Source: Microterricola viridarii
GTDB taxonomy: Bacteria; Actinomycetota; Actinomycetes; Actinomycetales; Microbacteriaceae
Length of the DNA: 64,000 bases
NCBI RefSeq assembly: GCF_001542775.1
Contig: NZ_CP014145.1
Coordinates: 2,976,001-3,040,000 of the forward strand
Direction: 5' to 3'
Shown here: piece after piece, positions 44,301-53,884 of the stretch
How positions within the stretch are numbered: position 1 is the first letter of the stretch
Layout: each line of letters starts with the position of its first letter
Made by a program: the position numbers and the translations under genes
The notes under the pieces: generated by a model
Told to the model about the DNA's origin: nothing
The model's database searches: none
Seen by the model: the letters and a program-made list of their open reading frames with translations, nothing else

Positions 44301-45796
44301 GTGCCATGTTCCGCTCCCTCTCAAACTACAACTACCGCGTCTGGTTCATCGGCGCGCTGGTCTCCAACGTGGGCGCGTGGATGCAGGCGACAACTCAGAA
44401 CTGGGTCGTGCTCACCGACCTCACCGACAACGACGCCGTGGCCGTCGGCACGACGATGGCACTGCAGTTCGGCCCGCAGCTGCTGCTCGTGCCGATCACC
44501 GGCCTGATCGCCGACCGCTTCGACCGGCGCACCATCCTCTTCTTCACCCAGTCCGCGCTGATGCTGCTCGGCATCGCGCTCGGCCTGCTGCTGCTGCTCG
44601 GCCACGCCGAGCTCTGGCACCTCTACGTCTTCGCCCTGCTGCTCGGCATCGTGAACGCCATCGACGGCCCGGCCAGGCAGACCTTCGTCAGCGACCTGGT
44701 CAGCGAGCACAACATGGCTAACGCCGTCGCCCTGAACTCGGCCTCCTTCAACGCGGCCCGCATGATCGGCCCGGCCCTGGCCGGCTTCCTGATCGTGCTG
44801 ATCGGCTCCGGCTGGGTGTTCATCGCCAACGCGGCCACTTTCATCGCCGTGCTGATCGCGCTGGCCATGCTGAACTCTTCGAGGCTGCGCCGGATGCCGC
44901 GCGCGCCCCGGGCCCGCGGGCAGTTCGTCGAGGGCTTCCGCTACGTGGCGAAGCGCCCCGACCTCATCGTCGTGTTCGTGATCGTGTTCCTCGTCGGCGC
45001 CTTCGCCATGAACTTCCCGATCGTCTCCTCCACCATGGCGGTCGAGTTCGGGCGCGGGGCCGGCGAATACGGCCTGCTCTCCTCGATCCTCGCGATCGGC
45101 TCGCTCTCCGGCGCCCTGCTCGCCGCCCGGCGCGAGAAGGCCCGCTTCGGCGTGATCATCGTGGCCGTCGGCGGCCTCGGCGTCGCCTCGCTGCTGTCGG
45201 CGCTGATGCCCTCGTTCTGGACCTTCGCCTTCTCACTGATCTTCATCGGCTTCTCGGCCGTCACCATGCTCACCACCGCGAACGGCTTCGTGCAGACCAC
45301 CACTGAGCCGGCCGTGCGCGGCCGCGTGATGGCGCTCTACATGGCCGTGCTGATGGGCGGAACGCCCGTCGGCGCGCCCATCGTCGGCGCCGTCGCCAAC
45401 GCGATGGGCCCGCGCTGGGCGCTGGGGGTGGCCGCCGTTGCCGGTGTCGTCGGCTTCGCGATCGGTGTCGGCTGGCTCGTGATCGCCCGTGAACTGCGGC
45501 TGCAGCCGCATCCGCAGGCCCGCTGGCGCCTGGTGCTCACGCACAGCGCCCGCCCGCTCAGCTCGCTGATCGATGCCGCAGTGCTCGAGGAGCGCACAGA
45601 CGGACGCATCGATGGCGTGCGGATGCCGGTGCCCATCACCACCTCGTCGATCGCCGTCGTCAGCGAGAACCGGGTGACCCCGGAGGTCTTCTCCGAGGAG
45701 ATCGCGCTCACCTCGCCGATCCCGCTGCCGAAGTTCCACCGCGACGCGATCGACGACCGCGAGCTGGGCGCGGCGACCCCCCAGCCGCAGCGCTAG
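44297..45796 (+). CDS. MFS transporter (MFS_3/enterobactin-exporter-like)
   Basis: 499 residues. Twelve membrane segments in residues 10-400; GLIADRFDRRTILFFTQ is the MFS loop 2-3 motif, and LNSASFNAARMIGPALAGFL marks the MFS_3 group of multidrug and siderophore exporters. The C-terminal about 90 residues form a soluble tail, longer than usual. The GTG start overlaps the marR stop (GTGA). The substrate is probably a toxic compound sensed by the regulator. Confidence 0.87.
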   Translation: MSAMFRSLSNYNYRVWFIGALVSNVGAWMQATTQNWVVLTDLTDNDAVAVGTTMALQFGPQLLLVPITGLIADRFDRRTILFFTQSALMLLGIALGLLLLLGHAELWHLYVFALLLGIVNAIDGPARQTFVSDLVSEHNMANAVALNSASFNAARMIGPALAGFLIVLIGSGWVFIANAATFIAVLIALAMLNSSRLRRMPRAPRARGQFVEGFRYVAKRPDLIVVFVIVFLVGAFAMNFPIVSSTMAVEFGRGAGEYGLLSSILAIGSLSGALLAARREKARFGVIIVAVGGLGVASLLSALMPSFWTFAFSLIFIGFSAVTMLTTANGFVQTTTEPAVRGRVMALYMAVLMGGTPVGAPIVGAVANAMGPRWALGVAAVAGVVGFAIGVGWLVIARELRLQPHPQARWRLVLTHSARPLSSLIDAAVLEERTDGRIDGVRMPVPITTSSIAVVSENRVTPEVFSEEIALTSPIPLPKFHRDAIDDRELGAATPQPQR

Positions 45797-45805
45797 CCTC
45801 GAATC

Positions 45806-46759
45806 ATGAGCACCCCTGACACCACTGCCGCGGCTTCGGCCCCCTCCCTCGTCGTCAGCCTGCCGGGTCGGGCGCTCCGCGCCGCCCTCGGTCCGGTGCC
45901 GGAGGGCGTGCAGCTGATCGACTGGGACATGACCGGGCCCTCCCCCGTTCCGCACATCGACATCGTGGTGCAGCCGTACATGGGCGCGACCCCGCTGCTG
46001 GCCAACCTCGCCGGCACCACCACCCGGCTCGTGCAGAGCCAGTCCATCGGCTATGACGGCGTCACCGACGTGCTGCCGGCCGGGCACACGTTCGCCAACG
46101 CGTCCTCGGTGCACGAGACGTCCACCGCCGAGCTGACCCTGGCCATGATCCTGGCGTCGCAGCGCGGCATCCCCGACTTCGTGCGGGCCGCGGCCGAGGG
46201 ACGCTGGGCTCCCGCCCGGCACGCCAGCCTCGCCGATCGCACCGTGCTGATCGTCGGCTACGGCGGTGTCGGCCAGGCGATCGAGGCCCGGCTGGCCCCG
46301 TTCGAGGTGAACGTGGTGCGCGTCGCCTCCACCGCCCGCAACGGCGCGACCGGCCACATCCACGGCATCGCCGAGCTGTCCGCCTTGCTCCCGCTGGCCG
46401 ACGTCGTGGTCGTCGGGGTGCCGCTCAGCGATTCAACGCACCACCTCGTCGACGATGCCTTCCTGGCGGCGATGCCCGACGGCGCGCTGCTGGTGAACAT
46501 CGCACGCGGGCCGGTCGCCGACACCGCCGCGCTGCTGGCCCACGCCGGCTCCGGCCGACTGCGCCTGGCCCTGGACGTGACCGACCCAGAGCCGCTGCCC
46601 GCCGGGCATCCACTGTTCGCCCTGCCCAACGTGCTGATCACCCCGCACGTCGGCGGTGCCTCGACCGCCATGATGCCCCGGATGGGCCGGCTGCTGGCCG
46701 ATCAGATCGAGCGGATGCTGCAGGGCGACGCCCCGCGCAACGTGGTCGTGCGGAGCTAG
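45806..46759 (+). CDS. D-isomer-specific 2-hydroxyacid dehydrogenase
   Basis: 317 residues. NAD-binding VLIVGYGGVGQAIEARLAPF, then INIARG-type segment VNIARGPVADTAALLAHAGSG (catalytic Arg) and HPLFALPNVLITPHVGG (Glu/His relay region, His of PHVGG). It reduces a 2-oxoacid or oxidises a D-2-hydroxyacid. A TAGCCT box ends 6 nt before the ATG, so it has its own leaderless promoter and is not simply part of the MFS operon 9 bp upstream. Confidence 0.87.
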   Translation: MSTPDTTAAASAPSLVVSLPGRALRAALGPVPEGVQLIDWDMTGPSPVPHIDIVVQPYMGATPLLANLAGTTTRLVQSQSIGYDGVTDVLPAGHTFANASSVHETSTAELTLAMILASQRGIPDFVRAAAEGRWAPARHASLADRTVLIVGYGGVGQAIEARLAPFEVNVVRVASTARNGATGHIHGIAELSALLPLADVVVVGVPLSDSTHHLVDDAFLAAMPDGALLVNIARGPVADTAALLAHAGSGRLRLALDVTDPEPLPAGHPLFALPNVLITPHVGGASTAMMPRMGRLLADQIERMLQGDAPRNVVVRS

Positions 46760-46768
46760 CCGCGTCGG

Positions 46769-47782
46769 CTAGCTCGCGGCGCCGGTCGAGGCGCGCACCA
46801 CCAGCTCGGGCTGGAACACGATCTGCTCCCGCTCGAGTTCCGGCTCGCCAGCGGCCTCGCGCAGCAGCAGATCGACGGCCGTCGACCCGATCAGAACGCT
46901 GGGCTGGCGGATCGAGCTGAGCGGCACAACGGCAGTGGCGGCGAAGTCGATGTCGTCGTAGCCGATCAGCGCGACGTCCTGCGGAACGCGTATGTCGCCG
47001 ATCATGGTCAGCGCCTGCAGCACGCCGAGGGCGAGCAGATCGTTGGCGGCGAAGACGGCCTCGGGCCGGGCGTATGCGGCCCGCTCGCGCAGCGCCTCGC
47101 CGACGGCGCGGCCGTGCAGCACGGTCAGCCCGTCGGCGTCGATCGGCTCCAGGCTCGCGCCGTACACCTCGTCGACGGCCTGCTGCGCGCCGCGCAGCCG
47201 GTCGGCAACCTGGCGGATGTCGGCGGAGCCGCCCACGAAGGCGATGCGGCGGCGACCGAGGTCCAGCAGGTGGCGCACGGCCAGGTAACCGCCGGCGACG
47301 TCGTCGACCGAGACGGAGGAGAACTCCCCCGCGGCATCCTGGCGATCGACCAGCACGGTCGCGATGCCGCGCTCACGCAGGGCGCGCAGCCGGCCGAGGT
47401 CTTCGCCGAGCGGGGAGATGAGCACGCCGTGCACGCGCTGCTCCTGGAACAGCGCGATGTAGGCCGACTCGCGCTCGGGCTTCTCGTCGCTGTTGCCGAG
47501 CAGCACAGAGAGCGACCCCTCTGCGGCCCGGTCCTCCGCGCCGCGGGCGACGTCGGTGAAGAAGGGGTTGCGCACGTCCAGCACGATCAGGCCGATGCTG
47601 TGGCTCCGTCCGGCGCGCAGCTGCCTGGCCGCCTCGTTGCGCACGAAGCCGAGTTCGGCAACGGCGCGCTGCACCTTCTGGACGGTCGCCGGCGCCACCT
47701 TCTCCGGCCGGTTCAAAACATTGGACACGGTGCCGACAGAAACCCCGGCCAGCGATGCCACATCGCGCACACTTACGCTCAC
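46769..47782 (-). CDS. LacI-family repressor of the rhamnose operon
   Basis: 337 residues. HTH SVRDVASLAGVSVGTVSNVL, hinge EAARQLRAGRSHSIG, effector domain with VFAANDLLALGVLQALTMIG and ALIGYDDIDFA. It is transcribed away from rhaI, with two TGAAACGATT operators between. The inducer is probably rhamnose or rhamnulose (inference). AAGGGGA lies before the GTG start. Confidence 0.88.
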   Translation of the reverse strand: MSVSVRDVASLAGVSVGTVSNVLNRPEKVAPATVQKVQRAVAELGFVRNEAARQLRAGRSHSIGLIVLDVRNPFFTDVARGAEDRAAEGSLSVLLGNSDEKPERESAYIALFQEQRVHGVLISPLGEDLGRLRALRERGIATVLVDRQDAAGEFSSVSVDDVAGGYLAVRHLLDLGRRRIAFVGGSADIRQVADRLRGAQQAVDEVYGASLEPIDADGLTVLHGRAVGEALRERAAYARPEAVFAANDLLALGVLQALTMIGDIRVPQDVALIGYDDIDFAATAVVPLSSIRQPSVLIGSTAVDLLLREAAGEPELEREQIVFQPELVVRASTGAAS

Positions 47783-47868
47783 TCGCGGATCCCCTTATTT
47801 GTCTGAACTGCTCATGAAATCCTAGGCCACGGCTGCCGGGCCTCTCCGTTGCGTCGCCGCACGCTGGC

Positions 47869-47926
47869 TTGACCTTGGACCAATCCTGCGTCAATATTGA
47901 AACGATTTATTCGTTGAAACGATTCA
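47869..47926 (+). promoter_or_regulatory. Rhamnose operon promoter and two LacI operators
   Basis: TTGACC (47869-47874), 17-bp spacer, CAATAT (47892-47897). Two sites TGAAACGATT(T/C)A lie at 47898-47909 and 47915-47926, 17 bp apart as direct repeats; each is a TGAA-N4-TTCA-like imperfect palindrome with CG near its centre. They cover the transcription start, so bound repressor would block initiation. Confidence 0.8.
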
Positions 47927-47968
47927 CGTCGCCAATCCGGCCGAATCCGACACAGAGAAGTGACACCC

Positions 47969-49150
47969 ATGACGACCCTCAATTCCATCGCCGGCCAGCT
48001 CGACGGCCAGGCCATCGAGCTGCCCTCCTGGGCGTTCGGCAACTCCGGCACCCGCTTCAAGGTCTTCGCGACCCCCGGCACCCCGCGCACCATCCAGGAG
48101 AAGCTCGCCGACGCCGCCCAGGTGCACGGCGTGACCGGCCTCGCGCCGAAGGTCGCGCTGCACATCCCGTGGGACAAGGTGGACGACTACAGCGCGCTGC
48201 GCGAGTTCGCCGGCGACCTGGGCGTCGCACTCGGCACGATCAACTCGAACACGTTCCAGGACGACGCGTACAAGTTCGGCAGCCTGACCCACGCGGATGC
48301 CGCGATCCGCCAGCAGGCGATCGACCACCACTTCGAGTGCATCGACATCATGCACGCCACCGGCTCGCAGGATCTGAAGATCTGGCTCGCCGATGGCACG
48401 AACTACCCCGGCCAGGGCGACATGCGCGGCCGCCAGGATCGCCTCGCCGACTCGCTTGAGCAGATCTACGCCCGTCTCGGTTCGGAGCAGCGGCTGGTGC
48501 TCGAGTACAAGTTCTTTGAGCCGGCTTTCTACCACACCGATGTTCCCGACTGGGGAACCAGCTACGCCCAGGTCGCTGCCCTCGGCGACAAGGCGATGGT
48601 CTGCCTCGACACCGGCCACCACGCCCCGGGCACGAACATCGAGTTCATCGTCATGCAGCTGTTGCGCCTCGGCAAGCTCGGCTCCTTCGACTTCAACTCC
48701 CGCTTCTACGCCGACGACGACCTGATCGTGGGCGCGGCCGACCCATTCCAGCTGTTCCGCATCATGGTCGAGGTCGTGCGCGGCGGCGGCTACGGCCCCG
48801 CGAACCAGGACGGCAGCAGCCCCGTCGCCTTCATGCTCGACCAGTGCCACAACGTCGAGGACAAGATCCCCGGCCAGATCCGCTCCGTTCTGAATGTGCA
48901 GGAGATGACCGCCCGCGCGCTGCTCGTCGACCGCGCCGCACTGGATGCCGCGCAGACCGCGGGCGACGTGCTCGGCGCCAACGGCATCCTGATGGACGCC
49001 TTCTACACCGACGTGCGCGGCGACCTCGCCGCCTGGCGGGAGGGCCGGGGACTGCCGGCTGACCCGCTGGCCGCCTATGCGGCATCCGGCTACCAGGCCC
49101 AGATCGCGGCCGACCGCGTCGGCGGCACCCAGTCGAGCTGGGGCGCCTAG
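47969..49150 (+). CDS. rhaI: L-rhamnose isomerase (actinobacterial/Pseudomonas type)
   Basis: 393 residues. The TIM-barrel metal-site segments are visible: VLEYKFFEPAFYHTDVPDWG, CLDTGHHAPGTNIEF and SFDFNSRFYADDDL, with ligands Glu, Asp, His and Asp. It converts L-rhamnose to L-rhamnulose. ATG follows AGAGAAG at 8 nt and was preferred to a GTG three codons upstream. First gene of the catabolic operon. Confidence 0.93.
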   Translation: MTTLNSIAGQLDGQAIELPSWAFGNSGTRFKVFATPGTPRTIQEKLADAAQVHGVTGLAPKVALHIPWDKVDDYSALREFAGDLGVALGTINSNTFQDDAYKFGSLTHADAAIRQQAIDHHFECIDIMHATGSQDLKIWLADGTNYPGQGDMRGRQDRLADSLEQIYARLGSEQRLVLEYKFFEPAFYHTDVPDWGTSYAQVAALGDKAMVCLDTGHHAPGTNIEFIVMQLLRLGKLGSFDFNSRFYADDDLIVGAADPFQLFRIMVEVVRGGGYGPANQDGSSPVAFMLDQCHNVEDKIPGQIRSVLNVQEMTARALLVDRAALDAAQTAGDVLGANGILMDAFYTDVRGDLAAWREGRGLPADPLAAYAASGYQAQIAADRVGGTQSSWGA

Positions 49151-49200
49151 GGCTCACGCCCCACCCCCGCACCCGCAGAACCGAGCAAGGAAGCAACGAC

Positions 49201-51237
49201 ATGACGAACCAGGCAGCAGCAGATCTCATCGCACGGTCGAACCGGCTGGGCGCTGATCCGAAGAACACCAACTACGCCGGCGGCAACACCAGCGCCAAAG
49301 GCCTCGAGACCGACCCCGTCACGGGTGAGCCGGTCGAGCTGATGTGGGTGAAGGGCTCCGGCGGAGACCTCGGCACGCTCACCGAGTCCGGCCTCGCCGT
49401 GCTGCGGGTCGACCGCCTGCGTGCCCTCGAGGGCGTCTACGCCGGGCTCGACCACGAGGACGAGATGGTGGCTGCCTTCGATTACACACTGCACGGCAAG
49501 GGCGGAGCCGCCCCGTCGATCGACACCGCCATGCACGGCCTCGTCGACGCCGCCCACGTCGACCACCTGCACCCGGACTCCGGCATCGCGATCGCGACGG
49601 CCGCCGACGGCGAGGCACTGACCACGACGATCTTCGGCGACAAGGTCGTCTGGGTGCCGTGGCGCCGCCCCGGCTTCCAGCTCGGGCTCGACATCGCAGC
49701 CATCAAGGCGGCGAACCCGGGCGCGATCGGCTGCATCCTCGGCGGCCACGGCATCACCGCCTGGGGCGACACCAGCGATGAGGCCGAGGCGAACTCGCTC
49801 TGGATCATCGACACGGCCGCCGCCTACATCGAGGCGAACAGCAAGCCGGAGCCCTTCGGCCTCGCCCTGGACGGCTTCGGCGCGCTGCAGCCGGCCGAGC
49901 GCCTGGCCAAGGCCGCCGCGCTCGCGCCCGTAATCCGCGGCCTCGCCTCCACCGACATGCCGATGGTCGGCCATTTCACCGACAGCGCCGAGGTGCTGGA
50001 CTTCCTCGCCGCCAGCGAGCACCCGCGCCTCGCCGCGCTCGGCACCAGCTGCCCCGACCACTTCCTGCGCACCAAGGTCAAGCCGATGCTGCTCGACCTG
50101 CCCGCCGGCGCCTCGATCGAGGACTCGATCGCCCGCCTCGAGGAGCTGCACACCGCCTACCGTGCCGACTACCAGGCCTACTACGACCGCAATGCGGACG
50201 CCGAGTCGCCCGCCATCCGCGGCGCAGACCCGCTCATCGTGCTGGTGCCCGGCGTCGGCATGTTCAGCTTCGGCGCCACCAAGCAGACCGCACGCGTCGC
50301 CGGCGAGTTCTACGTCAACGCCATCAACGTGATGCGCGGCGCAGAGGGCCTCTCCAGCTACGCCCCGATCGACGAGGCCGAGAAGTTCCGCATCGAGTAC
50401 TGGGCCTTGGAAGAGGCCAAGCTGGCGCGGATGCCGAAGCCGAAGCCCCTCGCCAGCCGGATCGCGCTCGTCACCGGTGCGGCATCCGGCATCGGCAAGG
50501 CCATCGCCGTGCGCCTGGCCGCCGAGGGCGCGTGTGTCGTCATCGCCGACCTCGACCTGGCCAAGGCGCAGGCCGCCGCCGCCGAGATCGGCAACGCGGA
50601 TGTCGCGATCGGCGTCGCCGCCGACGTCTCGAACGAGGCAGCGGTGCTGGCCGCGATCGACGCCGCCGTCCTCGCCTTCGGCGGCCTGGACCTGGTCGTG
50701 AACAACGCGGGCCTCTCGCTCTCCAAGGCGCTGCTCGACACCACCGAGGCGGACTGGGACCTGCAGCACAACGTGATGGCCAAGGGCTCGTTCCTGGTCT
50801 CGAAGAACGCCGCCCGCGTGCTCATCGCCCAGAAGCTCGGCGGCGACATCATCTACATCTCCAGCAAAAACTCCGTCTTCGCCGGCCCGAACAACGTCGC
50901 CTATTCGGCCACCAAGGCCGACCAGGCCCACCAGGTGCGCCTGCTGGCCGCCGAACTCGGTGAGCACGGCATCAAGGTCAACGGCATCAACCCCGACGGC
51001 GTCGTGCGCGGCTCGGGCATCTTCGCCTCGGGCTGGGGCGCCAACCGTGCCGCCACCTACGGCATCGACGAGGAAGACCTCGGCGCGTTCTACGCCCAGC
51101 GCACCATCCTGAAGCGCGAAGTCGTGCCCGAGAATGTCGCCAACGCCGTGTTCGTCCTGTGCTCGGCCGACCTCTCGCACACGACCGGCCTGCACATCCC
51201 GGTGGATGCCGGCGTCGCCGCCGCCTTCCTGCGATGA
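49201..51237 (+). CDS. rhaD: Bifunctional rhamnulose-1-P aldolase / lactaldehyde dehydrogenase
   Basis: 678 residues in two domains. N-terminal class II aldolase (about 1-400): YAGGNTSAKG, the zinc histidines in HVDHLHPDSG and GGHGITAWG. C-terminal SDR (about 415-678): LVTGAASGIGKAIAVRLAAEG, NNAGLS, and YSATKA with the catalytic Tyr and Lys. The fusion splits L-rhamnulose-1-P into dihydroxyacetone-P and lactaldehyde and oxidises the latter, as known for the RhaEW/YuxG type. Replaces two separate enzymes of E. coli. Confidence 0.93.
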   Translation: MTNQAAADLIARSNRLGADPKNTNYAGGNTSAKGLETDPVTGEPVELMWVKGSGGDLGTLTESGLAVLRVDRLRALEGVYAGLDHEDEMVAAFDYTLHGKGGAAPSIDTAMHGLVDAAHVDHLHPDSGIAIATAADGEALTTTIFGDKVVWVPWRRPGFQLGLDIAAIKAANPGAIGCILGGHGITAWGDTSDEAEANSLWIIDTAAAYIEANSKPEPFGLALDGFGALQPAERLAKAAALAPVIRGLASTDMPMVGHFTDSAEVLDFLAASEHPRLAALGTSCPDHFLRTKVKPMLLDLPAGASIEDSIARLEELHTAYRADYQAYYDRNADAESPAIRGADPLIVLVPGVGMFSFGATKQTARVAGEFYVNAINVMRGAEGLSSYAPIDEAEKFRIEYWALEEAKLARMPKPKPLASRIALVTGAASGIGKAIAVRLAAEGACVVIADLDLAKAQAAAAEIGNADVAIGVAADVSNEAAVLAAIDAAVLAFGGLDLVVNNAGLSLSKALLDTTEADWDLQHNVMAKGSFLVSKNAARVLIAQKLGGDIIYISSKNSVFAGPNNVAYSATKADQAHQVRLLAAELGEHGIKVNGINPDGVVRGSGIFASGWGANRAATYGIDEEDLGAFYAQRTILKREVVPENVANAVFVLCSADLSHTTGLHIPVDAGVAAAFLR

Positions 51238-52667
51238 CGGTCGGCACGATCGCCGCCGTCGACCTCGGTGCCACCAGCGGCCGGGTCATGCTCGGCCATG
51301 TCGGCCCGAACGAGCTGCGGCTGGAGCCGGTCAACCGCTTCGCGAACACGCCGGTGCAGACCCCGAGCGGGCTGCACTGGGACATCCACGGGCTCTACGA
51401 GTCGGCGCTGGAGGGGCTCGCCGAGGCGGCCCGCCGGCAGCCGCGGCTGGCCAGCATCGGCATCGACTCGTGGGCCGTCGACTACGGCCTGCTGCACGGC
51501 GACCGGCTGCTCGGCTCGCCGTTCCACTACCGAGACTCCCGCACGGCGGCCGGCGTGGCATCCGTGCACGAGCGTGTGCCATTTGCCGAGCTGTACGCCC
51601 TGAACGGCCTGCAGTTCCTGCCGTTCAACACGCTCTACCAGCTCGAGGCCGAGCGCGCCGACGGACTGCTCAAGCAGGCCGACCGAGCGCTGCTCGTGCC
51701 CGATCTGCTCGCGTATTGGCTGACCGGGCAGCAGCGGGCCGAGAGCACAAACGCCTCGACCACCGGCCTGCTGAGCCTCTCGGATGACGGCCACGGCACG
51801 CGGTGGAACGATTCACTGATCGCGCGGCTCGGGCTGCCCCGCCGGCTCTTCGCGCCGCTGGTGCAGCCCGGCGAGCGCATCGGCACAGTGCTGCCGCAGG
51901 GGGCGTCGGCTCCGGGGCTGGCAGGCACGCCGGTCGTCGCTGTGGGCTCGCACGACACGGCATCGGCCGTCGTTGCCGTGCCCATGACCGACCCGGATGC
52001 CGCCTACATCTCCTGCGGCACCTGGGGCCTGGTCGGTGTCGAGCTCGAAAGGCCGGTGCTCACGGAGGCCAGCCGCGCCGCCAACTTCACGAACGAAGGC
52101 GGCGTGGACGGCCGGGTGCGCTTCCTGCACAACGTGATGGGCACCTGGCTGCTCAGCGAGTCCGTGCGCGTCTGGCAGCAGGCCGACCCATCCGTCTCGC
52201 TGCTGCCGCTCGTGGCCGCGGCCGAGGCTGTGACCGGGCCCGTGGCCGTCTTCGACGCCAACGACCCGCGCTTCATGGAACCGGGCGACATGCCCGCCCG
52301 CATCGCCGAGTGGTGCGTGGAGCACGGCCAGCCGGTGCCGGCCAGCCAGGCGGAGTTCGTGCGGAGCATCATCGAGAGTCTGGCTGAGGCGTTCGCGCGG
52401 GCCGTGCAGACGGCATCCGACCTCTCGGGCACGAGCGTGCGCACGATTCATATCGTCGGCGGTGGGTCGCAGAACGCGCTGCTGTGCCAGCTCACCGCCG
52501 ACCACGCCGGGGTTCCCGTGCTGGCTGGTCCGGTCGAGGCCACCGCGCTCGGCAACGTGCTGGTGCAGGCCAGGGCGGCCGGGTTCGTCTCCGGCGACCT
52601 CGAGAGCCTGCGCGCCCTGGTCCGGGCGAACGCAGAGCCGCGGGCCTACGCGCCCCGCGCCCGCTGA
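51234..52667 (+). CDS. rhaB: Rhamnulokinase
   Basis: 477 residues, FGGY carbohydrate kinase. AAVDLGATSGRVMLG is the N-terminal phosphate loop, SIGIDSWAVDYGLL carries the catalytic Asp, and ISCGTWGLVG and HIVGGGSQNALLCQLTAD form the C-terminal nucleotide site. It phosphorylates L-rhamnulose with ATP. Its ATG overlaps the rhaD stop (ATGA). No rhamnose transporter or mutarotase gene is in the window. Confidence 0.94.
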   Translation: MTVGTIAAVDLGATSGRVMLGHVGPNELRLEPVNRFANTPVQTPSGLHWDIHGLYESALEGLAEAARRQPRLASIGIDSWAVDYGLLHGDRLLGSPFHYRDSRTAAGVASVHERVPFAELYALNGLQFLPFNTLYQLEAERADGLLKQADRALLVPDLLAYWLTGQQRAESTNASTTGLLSLSDDGHGTRWNDSLIARLGLPRRLFAPLVQPGERIGTVLPQGASAPGLAGTPVVAVGSHDTASAVVAVPMTDPDAAYISCGTWGLVGVELERPVLTEASRAANFTNEGGVDGRVRFLHNVMGTWLLSESVRVWQQADPSVSLLPLVAAAEAVTGPVAVFDANDPRFMEPGDMPARIAEWCVEHGQPVPASQAEFVRSIIESLAEAFARAVQTASDLSGTSVRTIHIVGGGSQNALLCQLTADHAGVPVLAGPVEATALGNVLVQARAAGFVSGDLESLRALVRANAEPRAYAPRAR

Positions 52668-52823
52668 ACGGGGCTTCCCTCAGCTGCCGCCCGACTCTCC
52701 TCCTCCATTTCTGCGCGGCCGCGGTCGCGTGCAGCGGTCGGGCGACGGCAGAATAGTAGGTGTACCGCCCGGGCCGGCCCTCTGTCGTCACCCGAGAACG
52801 GCGGCACCGTCGAAGGGCATCGC

Positions 52824-53870
52824 ATGAACGCATCCACCGAGACGCGCGTCGGGGTCTACATCGACTTCGACAACATCGTCATCTCCCGCTACAACCAGCT
52901 GCACACCCGCGGCCAGTTCCAGAAGGACCACGCCCGCGACGCCGTGGGCGGCAAGGGTGAGACCGCCGCCATTACCCAGCGACTCGACGAGGCCACGGTC
53001 AACCTCGGCGCCATCCTCGACTTCGCGTCCTCCTTCGGCACCGTCGGCGTCAGCCGCGCCTACGCCGACTGGTCCGTCGCCATCAACGCCAGCTACCGCC
53101 GCCAGCTGATCGACCGCGCCGTCGACCTGGTGCAGCTATTCCCCGTCGTCGCATCGATGAAGAACGGCGCCGACATCCGCCTCGCCGTCGACGTCGTCGA
53201 AGACCTGTTCCGCCTGCCCGACCTCACGCACGTCGTGATCGTGGCCGGCGACTCCGACTACATCGCGCTCGCCCAGCGCGCCAAGGTGCTCGGCCGCTAC
53301 GTCGTGGGCATCGGCGTGGCCGGTGGCACCAGCAAGGCCCTCGCCGCCGCCTGTGACGAGTTCGCCGACTACGACGCCCTGCCCGGCATCGTGCGCGTCA
53401 GCGCCGCCCAGGAGACCCGGCCGAGCCGCCGCAAGGCCGGCACGAACGGCACGAACGGCTCTGCGAGCGCAGCGGATGCCGGCACTGCCCCGCGCACGGA
53501 CGACGAGCCCGCCGACACCGAAGCCGTAGCAGACGCCGCCGAGGCCACCCCGAGTGGCCGCGCGCTGCGCCCGCGCTCCTCGCGACAGGCCAAGGCAGCC
53601 CTCGAAGAGGCCGGCGACCTGCTCGCCCGCGCCCTCGAGCTGGGCGCAGCCAAGAACGACGAGGACTGGCAGGCCAGCGGCAACGTGAAGAACCAGATGC
53701 TGCGCATGGACCCGACGTTCCAGGAGCGCGCCCTCGGCTTCTCCTCGTTCACCGACTTCGTGAAGTCGATGGACGCCCGCGTCGAGATCGACGAGAGTCA
53801 CCCCTCGCGGCGGATCCGCCTGCGCCCGCTCGGCACGCAGTTGATGTTCTCGGCCCGCTCCGACGCCTGA
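52824..53870 (+). CDS. NYN-domain protein with C-terminal OST-HTH/LOTUS-like domain
   Basis: 348 residues. NYN/PIN-like nuclease domain (about 7-185) with acidic residues Asp14, Asp16 (YIDFDN), Asp117, Asp123 (GADIRLAVDVVED) and Asp143, Asp145 (VAGDSDY). A Ser/Ala/Glu-rich linker (195-265) leads to a C-terminal region (about 275-345) that looks like an OST-HTH/LOTUS winged helix (GNVKNQMLRMDPTF, LGFSSFTDFV). Likely a metal-dependent RNase or RNA-binding protein in the cytosol. GAAGGG precedes the ATG. The 156 bp before it hold no other gene I can see. Confidence 0.83.
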   Translation: MNASTETRVGVYIDFDNIVISRYNQLHTRGQFQKDHARDAVGGKGETAAITQRLDEATVNLGAILDFASSFGTVGVSRAYADWSVAINASYRRQLIDRAVDLVQLFPVVASMKNGADIRLAVDVVEDLFRLPDLTHVVIVAGDSDYIALAQRAKVLGRYVVGIGVAGGTSKALAAACDEFADYDALPGIVRVSAAQETRPSRRKAGTNGTNGSASAADAGTAPRTDDEPADTEAVADAAEATPSGRALRPRSSRQAKAALEEAGDLLARALELGAAKNDEDWQASGNVKNQMLRMDPTFQERALGFSSFTDFVKSMDARVEIDESHPSRRIRLRPLGTQLMFSARSDA

Positions 53871-53884
53871 AGCGCCGGCTGAGC

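Noticed and set aside
49147..51195. Long minus-strand open frame opposite rhaD
   Set aside because: A GC-rich shadow of the rhaD gene: no family motif and no start signal, while the plus strand encodes a clear enzyme. Similar shadows lie opposite pgm and the thiolase.
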